Below are positions 1 to 6,380 of a stretch of 7,845 nucleotides of DNA, piece after piece (position 1 is the stretch's first letter; every line of letters begins with the position of its first letter). The position numbers were made by a program, and so were the translations under genes. The notes below the pieces were generated by a model. That model did no database searches and was not told where the DNA came from. It saw only the letters and a list, made by a program, of their open reading frames with translations. Origin of the DNA: an uncultured Eubacteriales bacterium (GTDB taxonomy: Bacteria; Bacillota; Clostridia; Peptostreptococcales; Anaerovoracaceae); NCBI GenBank assembly GCA_902765035.1, contig CACWYF010000053.1, forward strand, positions 1-7,845. Reading direction: 5' to 3'.

Positions 1-1059
1 ACTCTCGAGATAACTGCAGACATTGAGCCTGCCGGAGGCAGAGAAGTTCAGCTGCAGAGATATAACAGTACTGACGATACATGGTCAACAGTCATGACTG
101 GATCTGCAGAGCTTCAGGATGCTGACGATGCAAAGGAAACAGGATCTGAAACAGAAAAAGCTGCTGTAAATGTCCGCTTTGCGGTTCCTGAGAAGGAAAG
201 AGCGAAGACGAATTCCCTCTGGCGTATCTATGTCCCTGCGACTGATGATGCAGCTGAAGCATACAGCGAGAACATAAAGGTTACGACACAGAATCTGGAA
301 AACCTCAAGCTGTCAGCCAGAACTGCATGCATATACAGAATCGATGATAAAGGTGAGGGAAGCCTTATCTATTCCAAAAAAGCAGATATGCAGCATGCCC
401 AGGCAAGCACAACCAAACTGATGACTGCCATCCTTCTTCTTGAAAGCGGCAAAATCGATTCAACAACAACGATTTCAAATTACGCAGCACGCACACCTTA
501 CGCAAGCGGAAGGCTGGCTGCAGGTGATGTATATAAAAACAGGGACCTTCTCTACGCAATGCTTCTGCCATCCTCCAATGATGCCGCAACGGCAGTAGCG
601 GAAGGCGTCGGAGGAAGTGAGGCAGGATTTGTAAGCATGATGAATGCCAAGGCTGAGGAAATGGGCCTGAAGAATACTCATTTCAGGAATCCACACGGAC
701 TGGATGCGGATGGACATTATACCACTGCATATGAACTTGCAAAGCTTACGGCTTATGCATATACCTTCCCTGAAATAAGAGAATGCTGGGCAACTCAGTA
801 TAAGACGATCAAAAGTGTGAAGAGAGGAAGAAAGTGGACTTGCTGGTCGACTAATGCCATATTCAGTTATATCAGCAATTTCCTTGGAGGCAAGACAGGA
901 ACTGAGAGCAATGCCGGATGCTGCTTCACCGGAGTATACAAATATGGCGGCAGCACCTATGTGACCGTTGTTCTCGGAAGCGGATACGGATTCTCGCGCT
1001 GGAGCGATACCAAGAAATTACACGGGTACATCCGGGATTATGCAACGACCGGATACTGA
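1..1059 (+). CDS. D-alanyl-D-alanine carboxypeptidase (peptidase S11), 5'-truncated by the window
   Basis: This is a serine DD-carboxypeptidase of the PBP5/DacA type, which removes the terminal D-Ala from peptidoglycan stem peptides outside the membrane. Frame 1 is open from base 1 with no stop, so the ATG at 94 is internal and the true start lies upstream. All three penicillin-binding motifs are present and well spaced: SxxK as S-T-T-K (Ser codon 406-408), SxN as S-S-N (571-579) and K-T-G (892-900). Roughly the first 95 visible residues precede the catalytic domain. They look like a beta-sandwich (Ig-like) module, with alternating hydrophobic strands and a VQLQRYN stretch typical of such domains; this part is inferred. 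The protein ends about 53 residues after KTG, so the usual C-terminal PBP5 domain and amphipathic anchor helix are absent. Any signal peptide or anchor must be in the missing N-terminus. It stands alone before a terminator. Confidence 0.93.
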   Translation, partial: TLEITADIEPAGGREVQLQRYNSTDDTWSTVMTGSAELQDADDAKETGSETEKAAVNVRFAVPEKERAKTNSLWRIYVPATDDAAEAYSENIKVTTQNLENLKLSARTACIYRIDDKGEGSLIYSKKADMQHAQASTTKLMTAILLLESGKIDSTTTISNYAARTPYASGRLAAGDVYKNRDLLYAMLLPSSNDAATAVAEGVGGSEAGFVSMMNAKAEEMGLKNTHFRNPHGLDADGHYTTAYELAKLTAYAYTFPEIRECWATQYKTIKSVKRGRKWTCWSTNAIFSYISNFLGGKTGTESNAGCCFTGVYKYGGSTYVTVVLGSGYGFSRWSDTKKLHGYIRDYATTGY

Positions 1060-1092
1060 TGACCGGGTGCTGATCAGTCACGGACATACACA

Positions 1093-1121
1093 GGCGGCTT
1101 CTGCGGAAGCCGTCTTTTGTT
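1093..1121 (+). terminator. Rho-independent terminator after the carboxypeptidase gene
   Basis: A 9-bp stem (1093-1101 with 1106-1114, including one G-U pair) closes a TGCG loop and is followed by TTTTGTT. It lies 34 bases after the stop at 1059 and separates this gene from the next operon. Confidence 0.85.
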
Positions 1122-1149
1122 GCGCATTTCTGTTAACGGATAATATTAT
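1120..1149 (+). promoter_or_regulatory. Possible promoter of the DUF5688-Mbeg1-aspartate kinase operon
   Basis: TTGCGC (1120-1125) and TATTAT (1144-1149) are separated by 18 bases. The -10 matches five of six consensus positions and the -35 only about half. It sits between the terminator and the first gene of the operon, where a promoter is expected. The pyrimidine-rich and AT-rich stretch 1141-1160 means the exact hexamers are uncertain. Confidence 0.3.
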
Positions 1150-1260
1150 TTTTCCCTTTTTCCTGCAAATAAATCACTACTTCCGACATCCCTATTGAAC
1201 CGGACTTCGGATTACTGCAGTATGTTGGAAAAGCTGATGGTTAGAAGAAGGGAGGAAGAC

Positions 1261-2244
1261 ATGACTATTCAGGATTTTGTGCTTAAGGCGGAAAGTGCAG
1301 CGTGTGATCATTTTGAAAGAACAGACGCCGGAAGGATCAGCACAGAGCGCGTTGAGATAGTGAAAGCGAACGACACAAGAGTCCACGGGCTGAGGCTTTC
1401 TCAGGATGGAGAGTGTGCAGGGTGGAATGTGTATCTGGATGATCTGTATGAAAGATATCAGGAAGGGGAGGATCTTGAGGGACTTCTCGAGGAGGCTGCC
1501 TTCAGATGTGAGGAAGGACTCGGCTTCAGAGCACCACTGTCACCTGATGATCTCAGACTTGACTTTGACAGCATCAGGGACAGACTGTCCGTAAGACTGC
1601 TAGGCGTCACACACAACATGAGCTACATGGATGGAAAGCCGTATATCGATGCCGGCTGCGGGCTTGCACTGATAGCAACTATAGGCTGTGACAGTGGCGC
1701 TTCAAACGAATGGTTTCTGTCCGTGACAGATGACCTGCTGAGAAATGAGATAAGGACAAGCCGGGAGGAACTCCTTACCGCGGCACTTGAGAACGCAGTA
1801 AAGAATGAGCCTCCGGTGCTGGTGAGCCTTGAGGATTATGTGCATTCCGGATACAGCGATTCAGTTACTGCGCAGAATTTCCTGGACGACCCGGACATAG
1901 ATGAGTACAGAAGACGCAGAGCGCTCATGCTTACCAATGAAAGCATGTTTTTCGGAGCAGCAGTGCTTTTCTACCCGGGAGTGACAGAGCGGATAGCAGA
2001 TGTGCTGGGAAGCGGCTACTTTGTGCTTCCGAGCTCTGTGCATGAAGTTATGATCATATCTGAGGCAGCAGAACCGGATATAAGAGGGATGATGGAAACT
2101 GTCAGGGAAGCTAACAGGACTGTCGTAAACAGAAGTGATTTCCTGTCGGATGATGTTCTCTACTACGATGCTGAATCCGAAAAGTTGAGAGTTGTAACTG
2201 GCAACCGTAAATGCGATAATGACTGCAGACGTTTCACAGCATAA
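1261..2244 (+). CDS. DUF5688 family protein
   Basis: This is a 327-residue soluble protein with no signal peptide or membrane segment. It matches my recollection of the DUF5688 family, which is widespread in Lachnospiraceae and has no known biochemical function. The recognisable parts are C-terminal: an LFYPGV segment (about 236-241), then FVLPSSVHEV (254-263), then a VNRSDFLSDDVLYYD block (289-303). An acidic, helix-rich N-terminal half precedes them. I chose the ATG at 1261 because GGAGG at 1251-1255 is a strong ribosome binding site; a longer reading from TTG at 1195 has no such site. It is the first gene of an operon, with the next start 20 bases after its stop. The C-terminus is Cys/Arg-rich (KCDNDCRR), which I cannot interpret. 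Confidence 0.85.
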   Translation: MTIQDFVLKAESAACDHFERTDAGRISTERVEIVKANDTRVHGLRLSQDGECAGWNVYLDDLYERYQEGEDLEGLLEEAAFRCEEGLGFRAPLSPDDLRLDFDSIRDRLSVRLLGVTHNMSYMDGKPYIDAGCGLALIATIGCDSGASNEWFLSVTDDLLRNEIRTSREELLTAALENAVKNEPPVLVSLEDYVHSGYSDSVTAQNFLDDPDIDEYRRRRALMLTNESMFFGAAVLFYPGVTERIADVLGSGYFVLPSSVHEVMIISEAAEPDIRGMMETVREANRTVVNRSDFLSDDVLYYDAESEKLRVVTGNRKCDNDCRRFTA

Positions 2245-2264
2245 TTATTTCACGGGAGAACAGT

Positions 2265-3416
2265 ATGCCTAATATCAACGACTATCTTGAGTGGAGGTGC
2301 GACATTTCCTTTGCGCATGATCCGTTCAATGATGTTGACAACTTAATACTGGCAGAACTGTCATATGCACATTTTGACGACTCAGTCCCGGCTGACGGAA
2401 AGAGGACTCCGCTTAAGAATGTGTATAAGACTTTCTTTGAGATAAACTCCCGTGAAGAGCTCGAAAAGAGTGAGGACATACTCGCCAGAACAGCATTCCT
2501 GATGGATGGAATGATGGAAGGCTGCAGGTTCTCCGGCACACAGATCTCAGATTATGTAAAGATCGTGGATACTGACCGGGACATGCAGATGTCAGCAATC
2601 ACATACATACTGGAAGACGGTACGGCATATATCGCATTCAGAGGGACAGATAATACAGTTGTAGGCTGGAAGGAAGATTTCAACATGAGTTATCTTCCGG
2701 AGACGGGGGGACAGCGTGAAGCAGTCGCCTACCTCAACAAGGTCGGTAAGAAGCTCAGAAGACCACTTAGAGTCGGAGGCCATTCCAAGGGAGGCAACTT
2801 TGCGGTATATGCGTCAGCCTTCTGCGATAAATCTGTGCGTGACCGTATAATTGCAGTCTATTCGAACGACGCCCCTGGATTCAGGCGGGAAGTTACGGAA
2901 ACTGAAGAGTACAGAGCAGTGATCGAAAAGGTGAAGAGCATCGTTCCTGAGTCATCTGTCATAGGTCTGCTTCTTTCAAGCGAAGCGGCTCACAAATACA
3001 TGGTAGCCAGCTCGGTAAAAGGTATGCTGCAGCACGACGGGATGACCTGGCAGGTGAAAAGAAATGGATTTGTACATGCAGAGCAGTCGGATTTCAGCAG
3101 ATTCATCCAGCATACCCAGAAGGACTGGCTCAGTAAGATAGACGACAGCTCAAGAGCGAAATTCGTCAACGCTCTGTTCTCTCTGCTGGAGGCAACAGGT
3201 GCAGACACCTTCAGCGAGATGAAAGGCCAGAAACTGAAAAGTATTGAACAGATCCTGAATACAGTGAGGGATATGTCGGATGAGACACAGAAGCTGCTGC
3301 TGGATATAACAGGAGAACTTCTCGGCAGCGGCAGCAGGACGATCAGGCAGGTGCTTGCAGACCTGAAACAGGAAAGAGAGAAGATAAAAAATAAAGCAGA
3401 AGGGAAAGAGGAGTAG
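2265..3416 (+). CDS. Mbeg1-like (DUF2974) alpha/beta hydrolase
   Basis: This 383-residue protein is a predicted cytoplasmic alpha/beta hydrolase of the lipase-like Mbeg1/DUF2974 family. The nucleophile elbow GHSKGG puts the catalytic Ser at residue 174. The upstream AFRGTD motif (124-129) is the lipase-like oxyanion strand. The NDAPGF segment (201-206) supplies the likely catalytic Asp, and the LQHDG segment supplies a candidate His at 257. Those last two assignments are inferred from the fold order. The last 60 or so residues are a charged helical tail ending in KIKNKAEGKEE, possibly a coiled coil. No signal peptide or transmembrane segment is seen. The ATG at 2265 follows GGGAG at 2254-2258. 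The substrate is unknown. It is the middle gene of the operon, and its stop lies 3 bases before the aspartate kinase start, so the two are probably translationally coupled. Confidence 0.9.
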   Translation: MPNINDYLEWRCDISFAHDPFNDVDNLILAELSYAHFDDSVPADGKRTPLKNVYKTFFEINSREELEKSEDILARTAFLMDGMMEGCRFSGTQISDYVKIVDTDRDMQMSAITYILEDGTAYIAFRGTDNTVVGWKEDFNMSYLPETGGQREAVAYLNKVGKKLRRPLRVGGHSKGGNFAVYASAFCDKSVRDRIIAVYSNDAPGFRREVTETEEYRAVIEKVKSIVPESSVIGLLLSSEAAHKYMVASSVKGMLQHDGMTWQVKRNGFVHAEQSDFSRFIQHTQKDWLSKIDDSSRAKFVNALFSLLEATGADTFSEMKGQKLKSIEQILNTVRDMSDETQKLLLDITGELLGSGSRTIRQVLADLKQEREKIKNKAEGKEE

Positions 3417-3419
3417 AAA

Positions 3420-4736
3420 ATGGGAGTAAAGGTACTTAAGTTCGGAGGTTCATCGGTTGCAGACGCGGGACAGCTGAGAAAGATAAGAAGCATCATAGAA
3501 TCGGATCCTGACAGGAGATACGTTGTAGTATCCGCGCCGGGCAAGAGGAGCAGCAGCGACAGCAAGGTAACAGATCTTCTTTTCATGCTCAAGGCCCAGG
3601 CGGAGAACAACATCCCGTGGGAATCACTTCTTGGCGTTATCCGTGACAGATACACGTCCATTGCAGACGAGCTCGGAATAGAGACGGATCTTGATGAGAG
3701 ATTTGAAGAGATAAGAAAAAAACTGAAGGAAGGATGCTCCGAGGCGTATGTTGTAAGCCGCGGTGAGTACCTTTCGGCAGCTCTGATATCCGCATATCTC
3801 GGATATGACTTTGTGGACACTCAGAATCTGATCAGATTTGATCAGAAGGGCAGGCTTCTGACAGAGGAGACCAACGTTCTCCTGAAGGCGGAGCTGGCAA
3901 AGCATGAGAGAGCGGTCCTGCCGGGTTTCTACGGCGGATACGAAGGCAGCGGTGATGTGTGCCTGTTCTCACGCGGCGGATCCGATGTAACGGGATCGCT
4001 TGTTGCACGGGCGGCGGATGCGGATATATATGAGAACTGGACCGATGTATCGGGAATGCTCATGGCTGACCCGAGGATCGTAAAGGACCCTGCACCGATA
4101 GAGAGGATCTCGTATATCGAGCTCCGTGAGCTTTCATATATGGGAGCCAGTGTTCTTCATGAAGAGGCTGTCTTCCCGGCAAGGATGTCCGACATTCCTA
4201 TCAATATAAGGAATACGAATGCGCCTGAGGATCCGGGTACGGTCATCACCAATTCCGGAGACGCTGAGGACGGCAAGGTCATCAGCGGAATAGCAGGCAA
4301 GCCTGATTTTACAGTTATCTCCATCTACAAGAACATGATGAACAGGGAGATCGGATATGTCAGACGGGCTCTTACCGTTATTGAGGAAGCCGGGATCCCG
4401 TTCGATCATATACCTACCGGAATCGATTCTCTTTCAATGGTAATCGAGTCAGCTGCGCTTGAAGACAAGCTTGATGATGTGCTTGCTGAACTTAAGCTGC
4501 GGCTCAAGCCTGATGAGATAAGCGTCGAGGACAACATCGCTCTGATAGCTGTCGTCGGAAGGAAGATGAGCAGGACTCCGGGTGTTGCTGCAAGGATATG
4601 CTCAGCTCTTGCGCAGAACGGGATCAACATCCGCATGCTCAATCAGGGCACCAGCGAGATCAATATAATCGTCGGCGTTGAAGCTAAGGATTTTGAGAAG
4701 GCTGTCAATATCATATACAGCGAATTCATGGCGTAG
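3420..4736 (+). CDS. Aspartate kinase with two C-terminal ACT domains
   Basis: Aspartokinase phosphorylates L-aspartate with ATP, the first step toward lysine/diaminopimelate, threonine and methionine. The kinase domain (about 1-285) shows KFGGSS at 7-12, SRGE at 113-116, the FSRGGSDVTG block at 183-192 and WTDVSGMLMADPRIV at 207-221, all characteristic of the family. Two ACT repeats follow (about 298-365 and 372-438). The second contains GINIRMLNQGTSEINI, the usual regulatory interface where lysine or threonine feedback occurs. The 438-residue length suits a monofunctional single-chain enzyme with no fused homoserine dehydrogenase. The ATG at 3420 follows GAGGAG at 3408-3413, within the end of the preceding gene. 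It is the last gene of the operon. Whether it is lysine- or threonine-sensitive cannot be read from the sequence. Confidence 0.96.
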   Translation: MGVKVLKFGGSSVADAGQLRKIRSIIESDPDRRYVVVSAPGKRSSSDSKVTDLLFMLKAQAENNIPWESLLGVIRDRYTSIADELGIETDLDERFEEIRKKLKEGCSEAYVVSRGEYLSAALISAYLGYDFVDTQNLIRFDQKGRLLTEETNVLLKAELAKHERAVLPGFYGGYEGSGDVCLFSRGGSDVTGSLVARAADADIYENWTDVSGMLMADPRIVKDPAPIERISYIELRELSYMGASVLHEEAVFPARMSDIPINIRNTNAPEDPGTVITNSGDAEDGKVISGIAGKPDFTVISIYKNMMNREIGYVRRALTVIEEAGIPFDHIPTGIDSLSMVIESAALEDKLDDVLAELKLRLKPDEISVEDNIALIAVVGRKMSRTPGVAARICSALAQNGINIRMLNQGTSEINIIVGVEAKDFEKAVNIIYSEFMA

Positions 4737-4796
4737 TCCGCTGATGCCAAGCGGGCCGGATCGCTAAAGCGGCGATTATTTAATAACAGTACACAA

Positions 4797-4839
4797 GAGA
4801 AAAAGGTGCGGCTGATATCTCACAGCTGCACCTTTTCTC
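4797..4839. terminator. Bidirectional hairpin terminator between aspartate kinase and the minus-strand small gene
   Basis: An arm of 18 bases (4797-4814) pairs with 17 bases (4823-4839) around an 8-base loop, with only one G-U pair and one bulged A. The left arm begins with an A-run and the right arm ends with a T-run. It can therefore stop transcripts from the plus-strand operon and from the minus-strand gene ending at 4863. Confidence 0.9.
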
Positions 4840-4862
4840 CATTGTAAGATGTAAGTAAGGTA

Positions 4863-4952
4863 TTATCTGTTATAGGAATGTTCTTTTGCGATAAGTCCTG
4901 CGTTGAATGCGATTGAAATTCCCATGCTTGCGATTACGTATGCTACTCCCAT
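4863..4952 (-). CDS. 29-residue small hydrophobic (putative single-pass membrane) protein
   Basis: On the minus strand an ATG at 4952-4950 opens a 29-codon frame ending in TAA at 4865-4863. AAGGAGA, a near-ideal Shine-Dalgarno site (GGAG opposite 4961-4964), lies 8 bases upstream of the ATG. The peptide begins MGVAYVIASM and ends KEHSYNR. Residues 2-22 are almost all hydrophobic or small (Gly, Ala, Ile, Val, Phe, Ser), with no charge until Lys23, followed by a polar, basic tail. That is the layout of a small membrane protein with the tail on the cytoplasmic side. The gene ends 24 bases before a strong hairpin that works in this orientation too. I do not recognise a family. It is too short for usual gene calling and I infer no function beyond membrane location. 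Confidence 0.72.
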   Translation of the reverse strand: MGVAYVIASMGISIAFNAGLIAKEHSYNR

Positions 4953-4985
4953 TTTTTAATCTCCTTTTTTTCCTGATATTTTTAC

Positions 4986-5010
4986 CCGGCAGCCTCTTCT
5001 GCGGAGCCGG
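4986..5010. other. Short hairpin in the leader of the minus-strand small gene
   Basis: CCGGC (4986-4990) can pair with GCCGG (5006-5010). An alternative inner pairing joins CAG with CTG. On the minus strand it would lie in the 5' leader of the 29-codon gene. On the plus strand it is followed by TGTTTTTG, so it could also be a weak terminator. The stem is short and the interpretation weak. Confidence 0.25.
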
Positions 5011-5027
5011 TGTTTTTGTCTGTCAAT

Positions 5028-5055
5028 AAAATAACACACGCTGTAACCCTTGCAA
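5028..5055 (-). promoter_or_regulatory. Weak candidate promoter for the minus-strand small gene
   Basis: Reading the minus strand, TTGCAA (opposite 5050-5055) and TATTTT (opposite 5028-5033) are 16 bases apart, with four of six consensus matches each. The -35 lies inside an ACCC-N9-GGGT inverted repeat (5046-5062). The position is right for a leader of roughly 70 bases, but the match is modest. Confidence 0.25.
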
Positions 5056-5139
5056 AATGGGTGTTTTGAACATCCGTTATTAATAAAGGTAATACCCGTT
5101 TGCAGGCGTTTCACCGGCCTGAAAAGGGAGCGCTGAAGG

Positions 5140-5169
5140 TTGACATCACAGCATCTGCAATGAGAGAAT
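5140..5169 (+). promoter_or_regulatory. Candidate promoter of the Dabb-domain gene
   Basis: A perfect TTGACA (5140-5145) is followed after 18 bases by GAGAAT (5164-5169), four of six matches to the -10 consensus. It would give a leader of about 35-40 bases to the start at 5214. The -10 lacks the first conserved T, so confidence is limited. Confidence 0.4.
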
Positions 5170-5213
5170 CAGTGCGGGTAATTTGAGGCGGATGATCAGG
5201 AAAGGGAAACACT

Positions 5214-5501
5214 ATGATAAGACATATAGTAATGTTTAAGATCAAGGATGAGTATAAGGATGAAATACCTCAGCTGGTAGAAAACTTCTACGGAATGAAG
5301 GGGAAGATAGAAGGCATGCTGGATCTTGAGGCGGGGGCGGATATCCTGCACAGTGAGAGATCGTATGACCTTGCTCTCATAACTGTATTTGAAAACAGGG
5401 AAGCGTTCGATGCATACCAGACACATCCGGTACACATGCCGGTAAAAAAGCGCATGCACGAGGTGCGCTCCGGCTCGGTAGCCTGTGACTTCGAGATGTA
5501 A
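5214..5501 (+). CDS. Dabb (stress-responsive alpha/beta barrel) domain protein
   Basis: This 95-residue protein consists of one Dabb ferredoxin-like domain. The N-terminal strand MIRHIVMFKIK is the family signature. A middle ERSYDLALITVFENREAFDAY block is followed by a YQTHPVHM segment (about residues 69-76), matching the conserved Y-x-x-H-P-x-H pattern near the C-terminus. Its length is normal for a single-domain member, and such proteins usually form dimers. Family members include stress-induced proteins of unknown role and a few small-molecule cyclases or decarboxylases, so a precise function cannot be given. The start follows AGGAAAGGGA (5198-5207). It appears monocistronic: an AT-rich gap and a good promoter separate it from the next operon. 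Confidence 0.9.
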   Translation: MIRHIVMFKIKDEYKDEIPQLVENFYGMKGKIEGMLDLEAGADILHSERSYDLALITVFENREAFDAYQTHPVHMPVKKRMHEVRSGSVACDFEM

Positions 5502-5563
5502 TAGATAGTTTATTTGCACCATTCGTTATTTATAAAAAACCAACTATTGTATTTTTATTATTC

Positions 5564-5593
5564 TTGCCTGAATCAGGCACAATACAATATAAT
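5564..5593 (+). promoter_or_regulatory. Promoter of the NifU-like/GGGtGRT operon with an overlapping operator palindrome
   Basis: A perfect -10 TATAAT (5588-5593) lies 18 bases after TTGCCT (5564-5569, four of six matches to TTGACA). The palindrome TGCCTGA-A-TCAGGCA (5565-5579) is exact and covers most of the -35 and the start of the spacer, the classic place for a repressor operator. The inferred leader runs about 70 bases to the ATG at 5670 and contains GC-rich segments (5611-5645) that could fold. The identity of the regulator is unknown. Confidence 0.7.
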
Positions 5594-5669
5594 AACAAAG
5601 TACGGAAAATCTCGCCGGGCTGAATATGCGGCGCGGCGTTCAGATCACTTATTACAGGAGGTAAGTATT

Positions 5670-6362
5670 ATGATTTACTCAGCAGAAGTGAATAGCATGT
5701 GTCCTGTTCACCAGGGCGTGCACCACGGCGCTGCACCGATCCCTGAAGAGGGTCTCTGGGTCAAGTCCAAGGAACTCAAGGACGTTTCCGGATATACCCA
5801 CGGTATCGGCTGGTGTGCACCTCAGCAGGGTGCCTGCAAGCTTTCACTCAACGTTAAGGACGGCGTTATCCAGGAAGCTCTCGTAGAGACTATCGGATGC
5901 TCCGGAATGACTCACTCGGCAGCTATGGCAGCTGAGATACTTCCGGGACTCACGATTCTCGAAGCTCTCAACACTGACCTGGTATGCGATGCTATCAACA
6001 CAGCAATGAGAGAACTGTTCCTTCAGATCGTTTACGGACGTACTCAGAGTGCGTTCTCCGAAGGCGGACTGCAGATCGGAGCAGGTCTCGAGGACCTCGG
6101 CAAGGGAACAAGATCGATGGTAGGAACAACTTACGGCACACTCGCCAAGGGACCTCGCTATCTCGACCTTACAGAGGGATATATCACACAGCTTGCACTT
6201 GATGAAGATGATGAGATCATCGGATACAAGTATCTCAACTTCGGCAAGATGATGGACTTCATCAAGGCAGGAGATGATCCAGCAACAGCAGTAGAGAAGG
6301 CATCCGGCCAGTACGGCCGCGTTGCAGATGCGGTCAAGCTCATTGACCCTCGCAAGGAATAA
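5670..6362 (+). CDS. NifU/IscU-like iron-sulfur cluster assembly scaffold homologue
   Basis: This 230-residue protein has a NifU N-terminal/IscU-like domain, the fold on which Fe-S clusters are built from cysteine-derived sulfur and iron. Candidate ligand cysteines are Cys49 (GIGWCAPQ), Cys77 (in GCSGMTHSAAMAAEIL, the best match to the family's second Cys region) and Cys106 (LVCDAI). Cys11 and Cys56 are additional. It is longer than a plain IscU of about 130-150 residues, with an extra N-terminus and an extended C-terminal half, as in the NifU-like proteins that accompany GGGtGRT genes. The ATG at 5670 is chosen because AGGAGG (5656-5661) sits 8 bases upstream; a reading from 5514 would start before the promoter. 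Codons are strongly biased (CTC, AAG, GGC, ATC), suggesting high expression. The next gene starts 18 bases after its stop. Whether it is a true scaffold or a specialised carrier for its partner is not settled. Confidence 0.88.
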   Translation: MIYSAEVNSMCPVHQGVHHGAAPIPEEGLWVKSKELKDVSGYTHGIGWCAPQQGACKLSLNVKDGVIQEALVETIGCSGMTHSAAMAAEILPGLTILEALNTDLVCDAINTAMRELFLQIVYGRTQSAFSEGGLQIGAGLEDLGKGTRSMVGTTYGTLAKGPRYLDLTEGYITQLALDEDDEIIGYKYLNFGKMMDFIKAGDDPATAVEKASGQYGRVADAVKLIDPRKE

Positions 6363-6380
6363 TACAGGGAGGAAAGAGAT

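Noticed and set aside
1195..1260. Upstream TTG start that would lengthen the DUF5688 protein by 22 residues
   Set aside because: There is no Shine-Dalgarno site before 1195, whereas GGAGG at 1251-1255 precedes the ATG at 1261. The extra residues do not look like part of the domain.
2990..3820. 276-codon open frame on the minus strand
   Set aside because: It is antisense to the hydrolase and aspartate kinase genes, has a Ser/Leu-rich composition typical of a reverse shadow, and has no ribosome site matched to a start.
4737..4790. Small hairpin just after the aspartate kinase stop
   Set aside because: The ATCGC/GCGAT pairing is five bases with no T-run. The strong hairpin at 4797-4839 explains termination.
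5502..5560. Possible AT-rich terminator after the Dabb gene
   Set aside because: AATAG/CTATT and TTTAT/ATAAA can pair only as a broken, AT-only stem with a large loop, which is too weak to call.
5514..5669. 52-residue N-terminal extension of the NifU-like protein
   Set aside because: The stretch contains the -35/-10 promoter and the operator palindrome. AGGAGG sits in front of the ATG at 5670.
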